A stretch of 64,000 bases of DNA. Source: Pseudofabraea citricarpa. Its lineage: Eukaryota; Ascomycota; Leotiomycetes; Helotiales; Dermateaceae. Under the pieces are notes generated by a model. That model did no database searches. It had not been told where the DNA came from and saw nothing but the letters and a program-made list of their open reading frames with translations. Made by a program: the position numbers and the translations under genes. Where the stretch lies: the NCBI GenBank assembly GCA_029641185.1, contig JAPWGK010000019.1, positions 186,001 through 250,000 of the forward strand. The letters run 5' to 3'. Of this stretch, positions 33,927-44,816 are shown one piece after another; position 1 is the first letter of the stretch; every line of letters starts with the position of its first letter.

Positions 33927-35257
33927 TTGCTTGCTGCAACCCCTTCTTTCTCTTTCTCTCTTTTGTTATCGCCCCTCGTTCTTTCTTCGCTTCTTCTTTT
34001 CTGGCTCTTCGGGCCGTTGTTGTTCTTATTAGGTACCGTTCATGTTCCTGCTCTCGAGGAATTAACCATCATGATTTATGAACTTGATTTGCATTGCTCC
34101 TGCTGCTTTCTTAGGATGGGCTTAGACCTCCCGTACTTTGTTTGTGTGGTATGCCTTGAACCACTAACTCGATGTCCTAGTTCTCGTTAACGAAGAAGGA
34201 AATGATTTGAGGGTACATACCATATGGGTCGGCAAGAACGGCCTATCATTGTCTACAAAGGCTTCGTTCTAGAATGAATTGGATGTCTTCCTACCTAATT
34301 CGTCCCTCTTCGAAATTCCGGCAGCTTTACTCGGTTGTCGCTTCCAAGGCACTTGCAACACATTCCTTCTTGCGAGACACGAGCAATAGTTGAGCTGGAA
34401 AATATCCGAATTAGTCATTGCCCTGAGAATAAGCTGGGCGTCTAATTTCAACCTGACCAAACAGTTGACCATTAGCTATAGATTCCGTCGACTCCGCATA
34501 GCTTTTTCAGTCTCGAGCTGAATAGGAACCCAAATCCCGCGATGAAATGAAAAACAATTCATGAAACTTGGAAAATTATGTGAGAGAGACTGAAATTCCA
34601 AGGATACATGTCATTTGGGCACACACTTAGTCCCGGTGGCAGGGCAATGGCAGTGGTTGTGTCGCTTAATTTGTGAGGAGCGACCGGGTCAAATCATCAT
34701 TCGATTCCCAGCCAAGTGGTCTGCCAATAATCAGTCCTCGACAGGTGACAACACATCAACACATCAACACGACCCGGTCCCTATTTTTGCACGTGCGGCT
34801 ATAACCATTGGACGAAAGGCACCCCACCGTGTAGCCTCGCGAACTGTGATCACCTTTCGTGCATTGCAGTCACAGTTCGTCGTCGAAGCACCATGATGCA
34901 CGTTGGCCTCACCGGGTTGCGCAGCCATGCAGAGTCATGTGCGAGGCGCCGACCATGGTCAATCTGATATCTTCGCCACTCGAAGCCCAAAGTTGGGCTT
35001 CGATGGGCAGTTGAAAGGTTCAGCTACCGTGAATTCCTTCTTCGAGAGAATGACTCGATTTCCATTGTCTGTGCTACTTTTGCCATGGCTGCTAGTCGGC
35101 GTGCCTTGGGCTGAGGTACAACTCAGACTGACGAAACCTCTGTTGATGGCCTGGTTGCTATTTTGGTCATGCGCCGGCTACTTATCAGACATGATGCGCA
35201 ACACAAGCTCCTTGCAGCAGCATAGTACCCGCGAGATATCTTTGTTCTTCCGTCACA
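33927..35257. other. Intergenic upstream of the NLR-like gene
   Basis: About 1.3 kb hold the end of the small membrane-protein gene and the promoter of the NLR-like gene. A frame at 34903-35265 (120 codons) overlaps the next start codon and has hydrophobic stretches but no recognisable feature, so it is not called. No other gene is seen. Confidence 0.5.
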
Positions 35258-38200
35258 ATGGCTGAGCCAGAGGCCCCCACGCCCGCCGCTGCCCCCACGG
35301 GAGGTATTATCCTCGAAGCGAACCAGCAAATATCAAAAGTTATCTCAAACTTCCTCCATTCTTATCTTGATGATGTAGCGAAAGGGTTACAGGAACGACT
35401 CGAAAGGACCGAAAAGGAGCCAGAACCACCAGCTCCACCTCCACCACCACCAACACCACCGCCTGCTCCAGAGCCAGAGCCAGAACCTCCAAAGCCTGAA
35501 CCCGAGCCGGAACCAGTGCCCGAGCCTGAGCCTGAGCCTCAACCTGAGCCAGAACCTGAACCTGAGTTCAAAGTTCCGCATTCACAGAATGCTGGTTTTG
35601 TTGGAAGAGCTGCCGAGCTCGGGCAGCTACTTAGTCTTTGGCGACCAACTCAAAGTGGACGGATTGCAGTTGTCGGATTGGGGGGGATTGGGTAAGCCAT
35701 ACTCACTTTTGTTTTTCTTTCTGCTGCATCTAGATAACCATGAATTGTAAAGTTTAATTACTGACCAAATCTTAGGAAGACAGAAGTAGTAACCGAGTTT
35801 GTCTACCGAGTGAAGGAACTCTCACCAAAGACTTCAGTATTCTGGTTTCAGGAAGATGATCTCCTCTCAGATACAAGCACCGACCCACCTAATCCTCTAC
35901 CTCCTCAAGGAGAGAAGTTATACGAATGGCTAGATGCAGAGCATGTCAAAGGCTCGCTACTAGTCGTTGATCCTGGAAACAAATTCAACCTCCTGCTGGA
36001 AGGCTCAGAGGGTCACGACCCTCTAATTGACAAACTCCAGAATTTCGATGGTACCATCATACTTCTAGCGAGAAGTAGACAGAAGGGTAGCCTTCTGGCA
36101 TCATCCAGCAATATCTGTGAAATCCATAACCTGGATCCTGAATCTTCGCTCAGCCTCCTTCGAGCAAAATTAGGAGACCAGGCAGGAAAAGCGGATGAAG
36201 AGACCTTGCAGAAGCTCGTCAAAACTCTTGCAAGCTTCCCAAGAGCTATTGTACAGGCCACAGATTTCATCAGTACTTTTGATGGCGAGATGCAACCTCC
36301 TCAGTTTCTCGAGCTCTACGAGAAGGATGACGAGTCCAAAATCCGTCTCCTTGGCAATGCAAACCCGGATATTACCTCTTCGATTGTAGACAATGGCATT
36401 ATTGATTTGAGAGCATTCCGTGGCGAAACTGAATCGGCAAAAGTTCTGTATCAAATTTACAACCTTGGTGGCTCATCAATCCCTCGTTCGTTATTCTCGG
36501 CAACTCATGATGTCTTGGATCTGATCAAGATTATGAGTGTACTCAAGGGGCACTTCTTAATCCAAGAAGATACTAGCACTGACACATACAATCTGCATCC
36601 TTTGGTCGATTTGGCTATGCAAAAGCTCCTCGGAGCCGGTGCAACTTCTACCGAAGAGGATCTGCTGGAAGAAGAACATATCTGGTACCAGAATATTGTT
36701 TTGACCTTCTCGGACCAATATCCAGACTCGCAGCATGAGCACCGAGATTGGTGGACTACTTGCTTTGCGCAGCTGCTCAAACGCCATAAGCAGTCTGATT
36801 TCAAGAATTCTACCTGGACTGCCCTTTCAATGATTCGCCACAAGGAGTCCACATTTTTGGGCTCGCAAGGACTGTATTCCGAGGCCTTGGAAATGGCTTC
36901 CACCGCTCGCGAGATCCTACCGATCAGCAGTTTCAAAGAGTGTCTAGGAGTCGTCAAAAATCAGATCTCGCTCTTAGAGTTGCTAGGCAAGTACAAAGAA
37001 GCTCAAGCAGCTCTCAGCGACAAATTATTCCCAAGCGATCTCCCCGAACCAGATGCTTTGTGGAAGAGAACATTGGAAGTCAGGCTGGCGATGGAAGGGT
37101 GCACAAAGAAGTACGACATCATTGTGAATGCATTTATCCAGATTCAAGGAGCATGGGAGAGAATTGATCCCACTTCACCTGAATGCTGGGCCAGTCTTGA
37201 TGACCTTGGTGTTGCCCTGATGTATAATGGACGATATTCAGATGCTGAAGGTCGTTGCCAGGAAGCTTTCCTCGACAAAGCTGCTTATCTGGGTGGAGGT
37301 CATCAAGATACTCTCTCGAGTGCGCATAGCCTTGCCGAGGTGCTTAAAAACAGAGGGTATACAAGAGATGCACTTAGCTATATACAGATGGCAATCAACG
37401 GAAGAGAAGCAGGGCTGGGTTCGGATCATCCAGCAACTCTCTATAGCAAGAGTGCCAAGGCACGAATTCTTCTCGCGAAAGCTATCACCACGGCAGACTT
37501 TGACGAGGTAGAAACACTTTTGAAATCCAGTGCTGAGGGCTTGAGCTCAAAACTGTCAGAGTCTCATCCGATTGTCCTCACTTGCCAAAGCGATCTGGCT
37601 CTGGTAGCACTCGCCAAAGGCTTATACGACGATGCTGAGAAAATGAACCGTGAGGTTTTGGCAGCACGGCAGAAGGGCCCATGGACAGATTCCGAAAACC
37701 ATCCAGATACATTGACAAGCAAGCATCAGCTAGCAGAAGTACTTCGAATGAAGAGCGGGTGCATGGCAGCTAGTGATTTGAGCATTACTGTTCTGGGGCT
37801 GAGAACAGCAAAACTTGCAAACGGTCCAGATTTTCACCCAGATCAGCTCTCAAGTCTGCTTCACCGCGCAATCATTCTCCTAGCCTTGGGCACGGAACCG
37901 AAAGATCATCATATCCTTAAAGAGGCCCTCGATGCTGCGGAGCTCGTAGTTGCTGGAAGAAAAGCATTACTTGGAAACCACCATCCTGACTACTTTATTG
38001 CCTTGACATGGAAAGCTCGAATTCAACGCTACTTTCCACCGAACACTGCATCGCACCAGTCTAAACACTATACAGAGGTCGAAAATCTGCATCGTAAAGC
38101 ACATGAGGGCCTCAAAGCCATTCTCGGTGCCGAGCATGCTTCAACACTCCAATGCCTCATCCATCTTGCTTTTTTGAAGCAGGAGCTTGGTGGCAGTAAA

Positions 38201-38452
38201 CCTGAAGTCGAAAACCTGTACAAGCAGGTCTATGATGCCCAAGATCGCAATCTGGGAGCCTTGCACCCAGAAACTCTGAGGAGCAAGACAAGATGGGCGT
38301 ATGCTCTCTGTGATGCCGACAAAAGTCGGAGGGAAGAGGGGAAGAAGTTGTGGAGGGAGGCGCTGATTGGGTTCGGCACCGTTTTTGGTACCGAGGGTTG
38401 GAATACCATTCGTGCTTTTGAGGATTATGAGAGGTTTCTGAAGAAGTTTTGA
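35258..38452 (+). CDS. NLR-like STAND ATPase: Pro-Glu linker, NB-ARC-type NTPase, TPR repeats
   Basis: Exons 35258-35691 and 35776-38452 (84-nt intron) give 1036 residues. Residues 15-53 form a predicted amphipathic helix (ILEANQQISKVISNFLHSYL), then residues 54-103 are a Pro/Glu repeat. From 104 the usual NB-ARC lead-in appears (FKVPHSQNAGFVGRAAEL). The P-loop GLGGIGKTE (140-148) is split by the intron and restored by splicing. GSLLVVDP is the likely Walker B strand and FPRAIVQATDFI matches the conserved segment near its end. A winged-helix-like region closes with NLHPLVDLAM at about residue 425. From about 615 on, kinesin-light-chain-type TPR units recur (HQDTLSSAHSLAEVL, HPDTLTSKHQLAEVL, HPETLRSKTRWAYAL). 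Fungal proteins of this kind act in self/non-self recognition and regulated cell death, but the N-terminal effector here is not a domain I can name, so the role is inferred. Confidence 0.85.
35417..35566. repeat. Pro-Glu coding minisatellite in the NLR-like gene
   Basis: About 150 bp of GAG/GAA-CCT/CCA/CCC units encode runs of Pro then alternating Pro-Glu. Copies are adjacent and synonymous differences are scattered, so length change by slippage is possible without a frameshift if whole 6-bp units are gained or lost. Confidence 0.85.
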
Positions 38453-39645
38453 GTGGATATCGCATTGGATTCTAGGGCGTATATGGGATGGAAACAATGG
38501 GTCATGGTTAGAACTCGGGACTTTCTTTATGGGGTATCGGTATTGGTACTGGTATGGGCACACTGGCAGGAACATCAAAACAGATTTTATGGTTATGTGC
38601 GCAAGCGCCGGTAGAGTTATAGCATACTTTTTCCTTTGTTGGTTTTATTTTTGTGGTAGTACACGTATATCTGTAGAGAATAAAGAGCTTCCGGTCACTG
38701 TAGATGTCGCACAAGAAATGAAGTGTAGATCAAATAGACGGTCAAGTGAAAATAAGCGACCGACTCTCCCTCTCTCACCGGTACATGTACCAACTCTACG
38801 CAGAGCAAAGCATGCAGCCGAGTGGGAACATCACACTACAGCCATGCAAGAATGCAGCAACACAACGGGTCGGTACGAACCAGAGGAGAAATGAAAGGCG
38901 GTCTTCCGATGCCCCGTCTCTGGTGGCTCCCGACGACACACCAATGGGCTGGGGGTCGCCAGGTTAAATGGGCTGCACGTGGAAGGTGGGCAGAAGAAAC
39001 GAGCCAGAATGCCTTCTGCCAACGCACTCGCACTGCAGGCGTGGCAGCGTCGAGGATCCGATTCGCGATGGGTTTCGTGCCCAACCTACACCCGACCTTG
39101 GGAAGTTGGGTGCGTACATGGGCGGAATGCTTATCCCTCCTGCGGACGTATGCGTGGCCGTTTGCTCCAGGATGCCGTCGCGAATCAATTGCAAAAATGA
39201 GGCTTCGACCAGAGATGATGGATGAGATGTACATGTGCGATGCGCGGAGGGAGGGAGGCACGGGTGGATGGAGACGTCGAATATATCTTCCTGTCTCGCT
39301 TTCTTACCGCTCGTCTGCCCTCTCTCTCCCCTCCTCTTCTCTTTTCTTCTCTTTTCTTCTCTCTTGCTTCTTTAGATCGGGTGTTCCGTGGAGTTCTCAA
39401 TTGATTCATCTTGTTTTTAGGAACCTGCTGCTCTCTGCTCGCTCTACCGTGGCTGGTGGAATTATATCAGAAATACATTGATATCAACACTTCCTCCACA
39501 TCATCAACCACTGCAGCATTTTCCCGTCCCCCACTCCGAGCACTTTTGCTCCAGACGTATCCCTTCTCAGTGAAAGAAGGGATAAAATCCTCCAACTCGA
39601 TCTCCGACTCACCAACAACCACCGAGACAAAAACACAGAACGAGA
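38453..39645. other. Intergenic with overlapping open frames of doubtful value
   Basis: Several frames on both strands stay open between 38,820 and 39,480, the longest 219 codons, but they overlap each other, lack domains and cross a TTCTCTTTTC repeat at 39336-39366. I read this as promoter and leader sequence of the next small gene, not coding. Confidence 0.5.
39336..39366. repeat. Pyrimidine-only TTCTCTTTTC repeat
   Basis: Tandem ttctcttttc units form a C/T-only tract about 280 bp before the small membrane-protein start, typical of fungal promoters or leaders. Confidence 0.75.
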
Positions 39646-39915
39646 ATGTCGTTACGATCACAGAAAATCGGCATCGCCATCGGGTGTTCACTGGGGGCCC
39701 TGATACTCCTGCTCATCGCGTACCTCTACTATCTCCGCGCGATGCAGATCCGGAGGTTGAGGCGGAGGAGAAGACGACACGAGAAATCCGCGAGCGGGAG
39801 CAGTGCTGGGAGTGGAGAACCGCCTGCACCGGCCCCTGCTGCTCCTGCGCCTGCGCCTGCACCCCCAGCACCTGAGAACAACGCGCCGGGCCCGTTCCCG
39901 CCGGAGAACGCTTGA
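39646..39915 (+). CDS. Very small single-pass membrane protein with Arg cluster and Pro-Ala tail
   Basis: An intron-less frame of 89 residues. Residues 8-28 form one membrane helix (IGIAIGCSLGALILLLIAYL). An Arg cluster (RRLRRRRRRH) follows directly, which would set the tail in the cytoplasm by the positive-inside rule, and the C-terminus is a Pro-Ala-rich low-complexity segment. No family is recognised. The helix-plus-Arg layout and a pyrimidine-rich leader make it more than a chance frame, but transcript evidence is absent. Confidence 0.55.
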   Translation: MSLRSQKIGIAIGCSLGALILLLIAYLYYLRAMQIRRLRRRRRRHEKSASGSSAGSGEPPAPAPAAPAPAPAPPAPENNAPGPFPPENA

Positions 39916-42003
39916 GCTTTGTATTATTCGTTGAGAGGACGATGGATATCTCTATCGGTTGAAAGTGGGTGTGCGTTGCATTTGGCTCGGGAGTATATGT
40001 TATTGTTAGCGACGGATGTTCTTGTGTATACTTTGACTTTTTGGGTTTCGCGATGGAGAAGGATTTTCTCTCTCTCTCGTTCTCTCTTGTATATTGGTCG
40101 GGCTTTTCATTGCGTATCTTCTTCCTTTCCTGTCTCTATTCTTTCTTACTTGTCGTCATAATGAGCCCGCAGCCTTGATTTTGATGGCTTTCGATATTAC
40201 TCCCTTGGGGGCTAATGAAGTATTTTAAAAATAAAATTTGCCTTGTTCAGAAGACCTCTTGAGCTTTGCAAGGTTCAATCTGTTACTTGCTTATAAATTG
40301 GAAGGTAAAAGGTTGGTTCTAATCCAGATAGCTAGCTATTTGAACATGTATAGCGGTACTTTTCAGTCTTTACATGCTTGTCGGCTATTGCGTTCATGCA
40401 GTTTAATGAGACCTGAAACGTACGAAAGTACATGGCAAACAAGGATCCTCATGTTCTTCTTAGCGATCATCTTCGGGCAAGGGGGATTCTTAAGTGGGTC
40501 AGAGAGGGAAAAGCAGGGTAATTAATGGCTGGCCATTTTTTCACACTAAGTATTACAATAGCTCCATGGCCATGATATTGAGTGTCGAAGTCCGAGTGCA
40601 TTCCTACGTAGAGTCCTAACAACATAGTAGAGAGAGAGGGCAACAAAACAATTACGAAGGTTATAACAAAAGCAATACATCGTGGTACTTGTAATATTAG
40701 AGATCAACCTCACTTTGAACGCCGTTTTAGTGTTACCCATTTGCAAAAGACAGTGAATGAATTGGACGCGAGAATTGTAAAAGCCACAGGAGAGAAGACA
40801 AAAAAAAAAAAAAGAAGAGGAAACGGCAGCAAAAGTCCAAGCTGCCCGGGTAGATCGGACAGCTCTTATAAACCTTAGGCCTGCTAATGGTTTTAAACGC
40901 GGGTATTTAACAACTTGTAGATTTTTGCGCTAGAACGAAGCAACGTTAGGGGATCACAGGTCGAGGTGGAACCTCAAGACCCAACCCAGTCGTTGATCTT
41001 AGAATTCTTCGTCGGGCTTAACTCACAGTATCTTACCACTGCACTAACACTCGGAAGTTGTTTGTTGCTGTTGTTTTCCTAAATTTGCTATATATGGTAC
41101 GCGTTTGGTGAACTACTAAGCGAGTGTGCACAAGGAGGAAGGAATTGCGGCTCGGAAAATGAAAGATCCAGGAAGCAGGATAGAGATTTGAGCCATGAAT
41201 CTGATATAAAGCAGAGCTCGTTCAGATCTGTATTTTGAAACCTGCATACAAGAGATTCAAATACAACCTTTTAGGACCGATTTAATCCATATCACGAACA
41301 TACTTTCCATGATGAGACTATGACAAATAGCCGGAGCTTTTACCGGAAGCCGAAGAGTACAGAAAAGACACAGTCGATTCGGTACTCAGAAGCAGGCTAT
41401 ACTTCCACCATGTTCGGGGTTAAGGTATAAGGGCCAACTTGCATGTTCCAGAGGCAGTAGAGTCAAAAGGGATATGATCAATTATTGATTTCACCTTCGT
41501 GGAACAATCTAAAGGATTATACAAGCCCACACAAAGAACACAAGGGCCCTCTGATCGAAAACAATCCATGCAGTCATGATGGTTTATTCATCGACACATC
41601 CTCGCTTAATCCGCCGACGGGGTACTCCGTACGGAGAATTGCCCCACAAAATCCGTGCCATGGCCTCTCTGCACATGGTAGAATAAGCATTATTCTTAAT
41701 AGGAGAAGCAGGATAATGAAGAAGCAACTAACGTGTGCCTCCAAGCAATAATAGTCACACAATCCTTGGTCAAAATGCAAAACAGACAGTCTCGAAACAG
41801 AAGTGTTGTCTTGAAGCTTAAATTCTTATTATGAAGAGGTAGAGAACTCTACCGGTGAACTGGAGTAGAAACACAAGTTCTTCCAGAATATAAAGGCGCC
41901 CACCATCCCAAACTCCATGCGAATATGCCGCAGATCCCGTCCCAATATATACACCTCATGCTAGCTAAATAAGCTTTCCTTTTATCGCATCTCTTTCTAT
42001 CTC
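39916..42003. other. 2.1-kb gene-poor region
   Basis: No coding gene is supported. Seen here are an A run at 40799-40812, a tRNA-like A-box on the minus strand near 41036-41046 without a matching acceptor stem, and a 12-bp palindrome at 41625-41636. The right end is the 3' flank of the small minus-strand gene. Confidence 0.5.
41625..41636. repeat. Palindrome CTCCGTACGGAG
   Basis: A perfect 12-bp palindrome within ggtactccgtacggagaat. Closely similar palindromes recur in many ascomycete genomes and are sometimes linked to small inverted-repeat elements; only one copy is noticed here. Confidence 0.6.
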
Positions 42004-42419
42004 TTAAGACCTCTTCTCCGCTCTCTCTGCAGCTGTCATGTTCCACGGCTTAGCCTTCTTCGCCTGATCCATCAACTTGGTACGATCAAGGATGGTATCA
42101 CTACCTTGGATTAGCATCTACCCCACACCAAAGAAGAACGCCGAACTTACATCCTGTCCTGCTCAACATCTTTTTGTGAATTTAACGCATCAAGTTGTAG
42201 ACCCATCCCAGCTGCGATGCTCTCATGTTTTGAAGGTTTGATGACATAGTTGGCTGCGACTAAGGCACCAACGGCCGAGACGGCGAGGAGAGCAGTTCGA
42301 TTCTTGCGCATCATCTTGGCAATGGAGTGGTAATTCTGATAATCGACTTGCGAGAGGAACTGCGGAGGAAGATTATCGCTTGATTGATGGTTGGAACTGT
42401 AGCTGTATCGTGGTGGCAT
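42004..42419 (-). CDS. Small predicted membrane protein, possibly organellar
   Basis: Exons 42419-42151 and 42100-42004 (50-nt intron) give 121 residues. A frame-compatible ATG at 42470 would add 17 residues. After a Ser/Tyr-rich N-terminus and the basic stretch KMMRKNRTALL comes one membrane helix (LLAVSAVGALVAANYVI). The C-terminal half is charged and helical; splicing replaces a stop after DRM with RIDTILDRTKLMDQAKKAKPW. A basic segment before one helix fits an inner mitochondrial membrane protein, but this is inference and no family is recognised. Confidence 0.7.
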
Positions 42420-43124
42420 TGGCCTGGAGAGGAGAGGAGAACTTGGCTGGTGGTCCAGCGACAGCCTCACATATATACGACATGTCCAGAGGCAGCCATC
42501 GCAGAGTTTCCGCTGAGATCCGGAACCTCTTCTCCTCCTCCTCGTAAGTTATTCCCTAAAATTGCATTCTTGGAAATATCTGCGCCCTCTATGGAGTGAT
42601 TTCTTTGCTCATTTTCAGCCCGTCGTATGATCGCTTATTCTGACGGCGCCAAGAACGTGGGAAAGTCAGCCGATTTTTGTGGTCGGCGAGCTGCGAAATG
42701 GTAAAATCGTGCAATCCGGCTCCCTGGTTGCGGGTGCTTTCGGGAACCCAATATGGTCCCCGCATTCGAGCACCTTTCGAGAACAGCCTTTTCGGTTTCC
42801 ATTGCATAGAATCCCTCTGTCCTGTTCGCATTTTTGCTCACACGTGGATAAAACTGGGACTGGCCACGTTGTGGTGCTTGAATTCTGTCGCATTCCTGTT
42901 CCTGCCGATGGCCGACTTACGAGGTACCACAGGAGTTCATCTGATCATCAGCCCTGCAAAGGTAATAAAAATCTATTTTAGGCTAGGTAGTAACCTATCT
43001 TCCCAAGAGGTGAAATGCAGCCTTTTCATATAATACAGCCAGCCATTTTCTATCGTGTACACATCGCATGCGGTTGGTACCTTATAGTACAATTCAAGAG
43101 AACCCATCTCTTGTTATATACACT
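42420..43124. other. Intergenic between two minus-strand genes
   Basis: This holds the promoter of the small membrane protein and the 3' flank of the prenyl synthase gene. Overlapping short frames near 42,590-43,030 show no features. No gene is seen. Confidence 0.5.
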
Positions 43125-44530
43125 CTACTTTCTCCTCTCCAAAGTTTTGATAGCCATCTCAACCAGGCCATCCTTAGCTTCGCAATCGGGAAAGCCGCTA
43201 ATTGCCTCGATGGCTCGGTCTTTGTATTCTTCAGCTAGCGCACGTGTCTGTTCTAACCCGTTGCTTTGCAAAACCAATTCTCGAGCCTAAGTTTTGTTAG
43301 CACGCAGTTTTCGAAGAGATCAAACGCTCCACTTACTCTAGCAACATCTCCTTCCTGGCCAAACTTTCTTCCTACAAGAGAGCCTAGCTCGCGGTTTTGC
43401 TTCCAGGCAAAGAGTAATGGAGCAGTTGCAAGGCCAAGTTCCAAATCTGCGCCAGCTGGCTTTCCAAGCTCTTGCTCGCTGATAGTGTAATCGAGCATGT
43501 CATCCACTAGCTGGAATGCCAGACCAAGATTCTTTCCATAAAGATAGGCGGCCTCAACTGTGACTGAGTCGGATCCTCCTAAAAGAGCTGCTGCTCGGCA
43601 TGATTTTGAGATCAAACTTGCACTTTTCAGGTATGTCTTTTGTAGATAATATGAAATTGCATCTTCGGTCCAGACGGGGTTCTTCTCATCCTTGGCTGTA
43701 TTTTTCAACTGCATGAATTCTCCTTCTACCAGGTTGGCAATGACCGTTGCGAGAAGCTCGACAACTTCAGGATCTCGTAATCGAGCCAAAGCTACTGAAG
43801 CTCGGCCAAGAAGGAAATCCCCCGCCAAAACAGCCATCTTGTTTCCAAATTCCAGATTTGCTGAAGGCGATCCACGTCTCGAAACCGAGTGATCGATCAC
43901 ATCGTCGTGTAATAGAGAAGCAGTATGGATCAATTCTGTAATCTCGGCAAGTCTTCGTTGAGAAGGGAGGATATCGCTTTCGGACGCAGAGTAGGAAGTC
44001 GGAGTGTGTGTAAGTGGATTCGTTGTAGGGGATGAGGGATTGACATCTGAGAGGATCGCGGCTGGAGAGATTGATTCATCGATATCTGCTGTACTTCGAT
44101 ATCTCGGTGATTTAGGACCTATGGCTGTTGCTCGAGACATTAAAAGTACAATGAGAGGTCGCACATGTTTCCCTTCCGCTTGTGTGTAGTATTTTGCCAC
44201 TGTATCGAGCGACGGGTGTCCAGAACCGAGTAATTGACGAATGTTACCGGTCAAGAACTTCATCTCCTTTGCAACTATCCTCAGTGGATCTACACTGATC
44301 CCACCAGAGGTTGTTGCTTGAGAGGTTGTCGCATTGGATAGGACATTTGTCGCGATTGAGACTGCTTGCGCCCATGATGATTGTCTCCGTCGAGCTGGGT
44401 GGTGATATGTGATACTGGAAAGTGATCTGAGACTGGTCAATTGACATCCAGAGCATAAGCTGTAGAGCTGCGTTCGTGATGCTATTGAGCCATTGAAGAG
44501 CACTGAAGCTCGGCCAGACCGGATTCTCAT
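43125..44530 (-). CDS. COQ1: Trans-polyprenyl (hexaprenyl/solanesyl-type) diphosphate synthase, mitochondrial
   Basis: Exons 44530-43337 and 43286-43125 (49-nt intron) give 451 residues. The protein makes the long isoprenoid tail of ubiquinone in mitochondria; chain length cannot be read from sequence. The N-terminus is Arg/Ser-rich without acidic residues, like a presequence. The two Asp-rich motifs that bind magnesium-diphosphate are DDVID (209-213) and DDMLD (343-347), with GKHVRPLIVLLMSRA, GDFLLGRA and GEFMQLKN also present. A Ser/Thr-rich insert at 135-190 is usual in fungal Coq1. The second exon replaces an early stop and supplies the conserved C-terminal helices ending TLERRK. Confidence 0.95.
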
Positions 44531-44816
44531 GTCCTGTAAAGTCCTCCAATTGAGGAATAGAGAGAGTCGCTAGAGAGAGAGATTATAGCATTAAAAGTAC
44601 ACGTAGGATTGCCCGAGTTTTGAAAGAATGAACCGAGCTGGCTTACATAGAAAAAAAAAAGTCTATGATGCACGATTGGAGAAATGTTGAAGCCTGTCAC
44701 TCTCCGATTTCAGCCGGCGTTTCTTTTCGCCGACGGAAATGGAAGTGCACGCGACTACCTGACAATACCGCGTCTTACATGACCATCGTCCCGCCATGAC
44801 ATGAACAACAGTAAAA
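44531..44816. promoter_or_regulatory. Shared divergent promoter region (COQ1 / VMA12)
   Basis: 286 bp separate two outward-facing starts. It contains an A run near 44650-44660 and a short palindromic segment around cgccgg at 44712. No named factor site is supported. Confidence 0.5.

Noticed and set aside
34903..35265. 120-codon frame with hydrophobic segments just before the NLR-like gene
   Set aside because: It overlaps the NLR-like start codon in another frame and has no recognisable feature. Could at most be an upstream open frame in the leader.
38822..39481. 219-codon plus-strand gene
   Set aside because: Overlapping open frames occur in almost every frame here, the sequence has no domain or codon pattern, and it ends in a pyrimidine repeat.
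40960..41055. tRNA gene on the minus strand
   Set aside because: A good A-box match (TAGTGCAGTGG, 41046-41036) and a loose B-box-like GGTTCCACC are present about 62 nt apart, but the 7-bp acceptor stem does not pair and the T-loop lacks the conserved purine. At best a decayed tRNA or tRNA-derived fragment.
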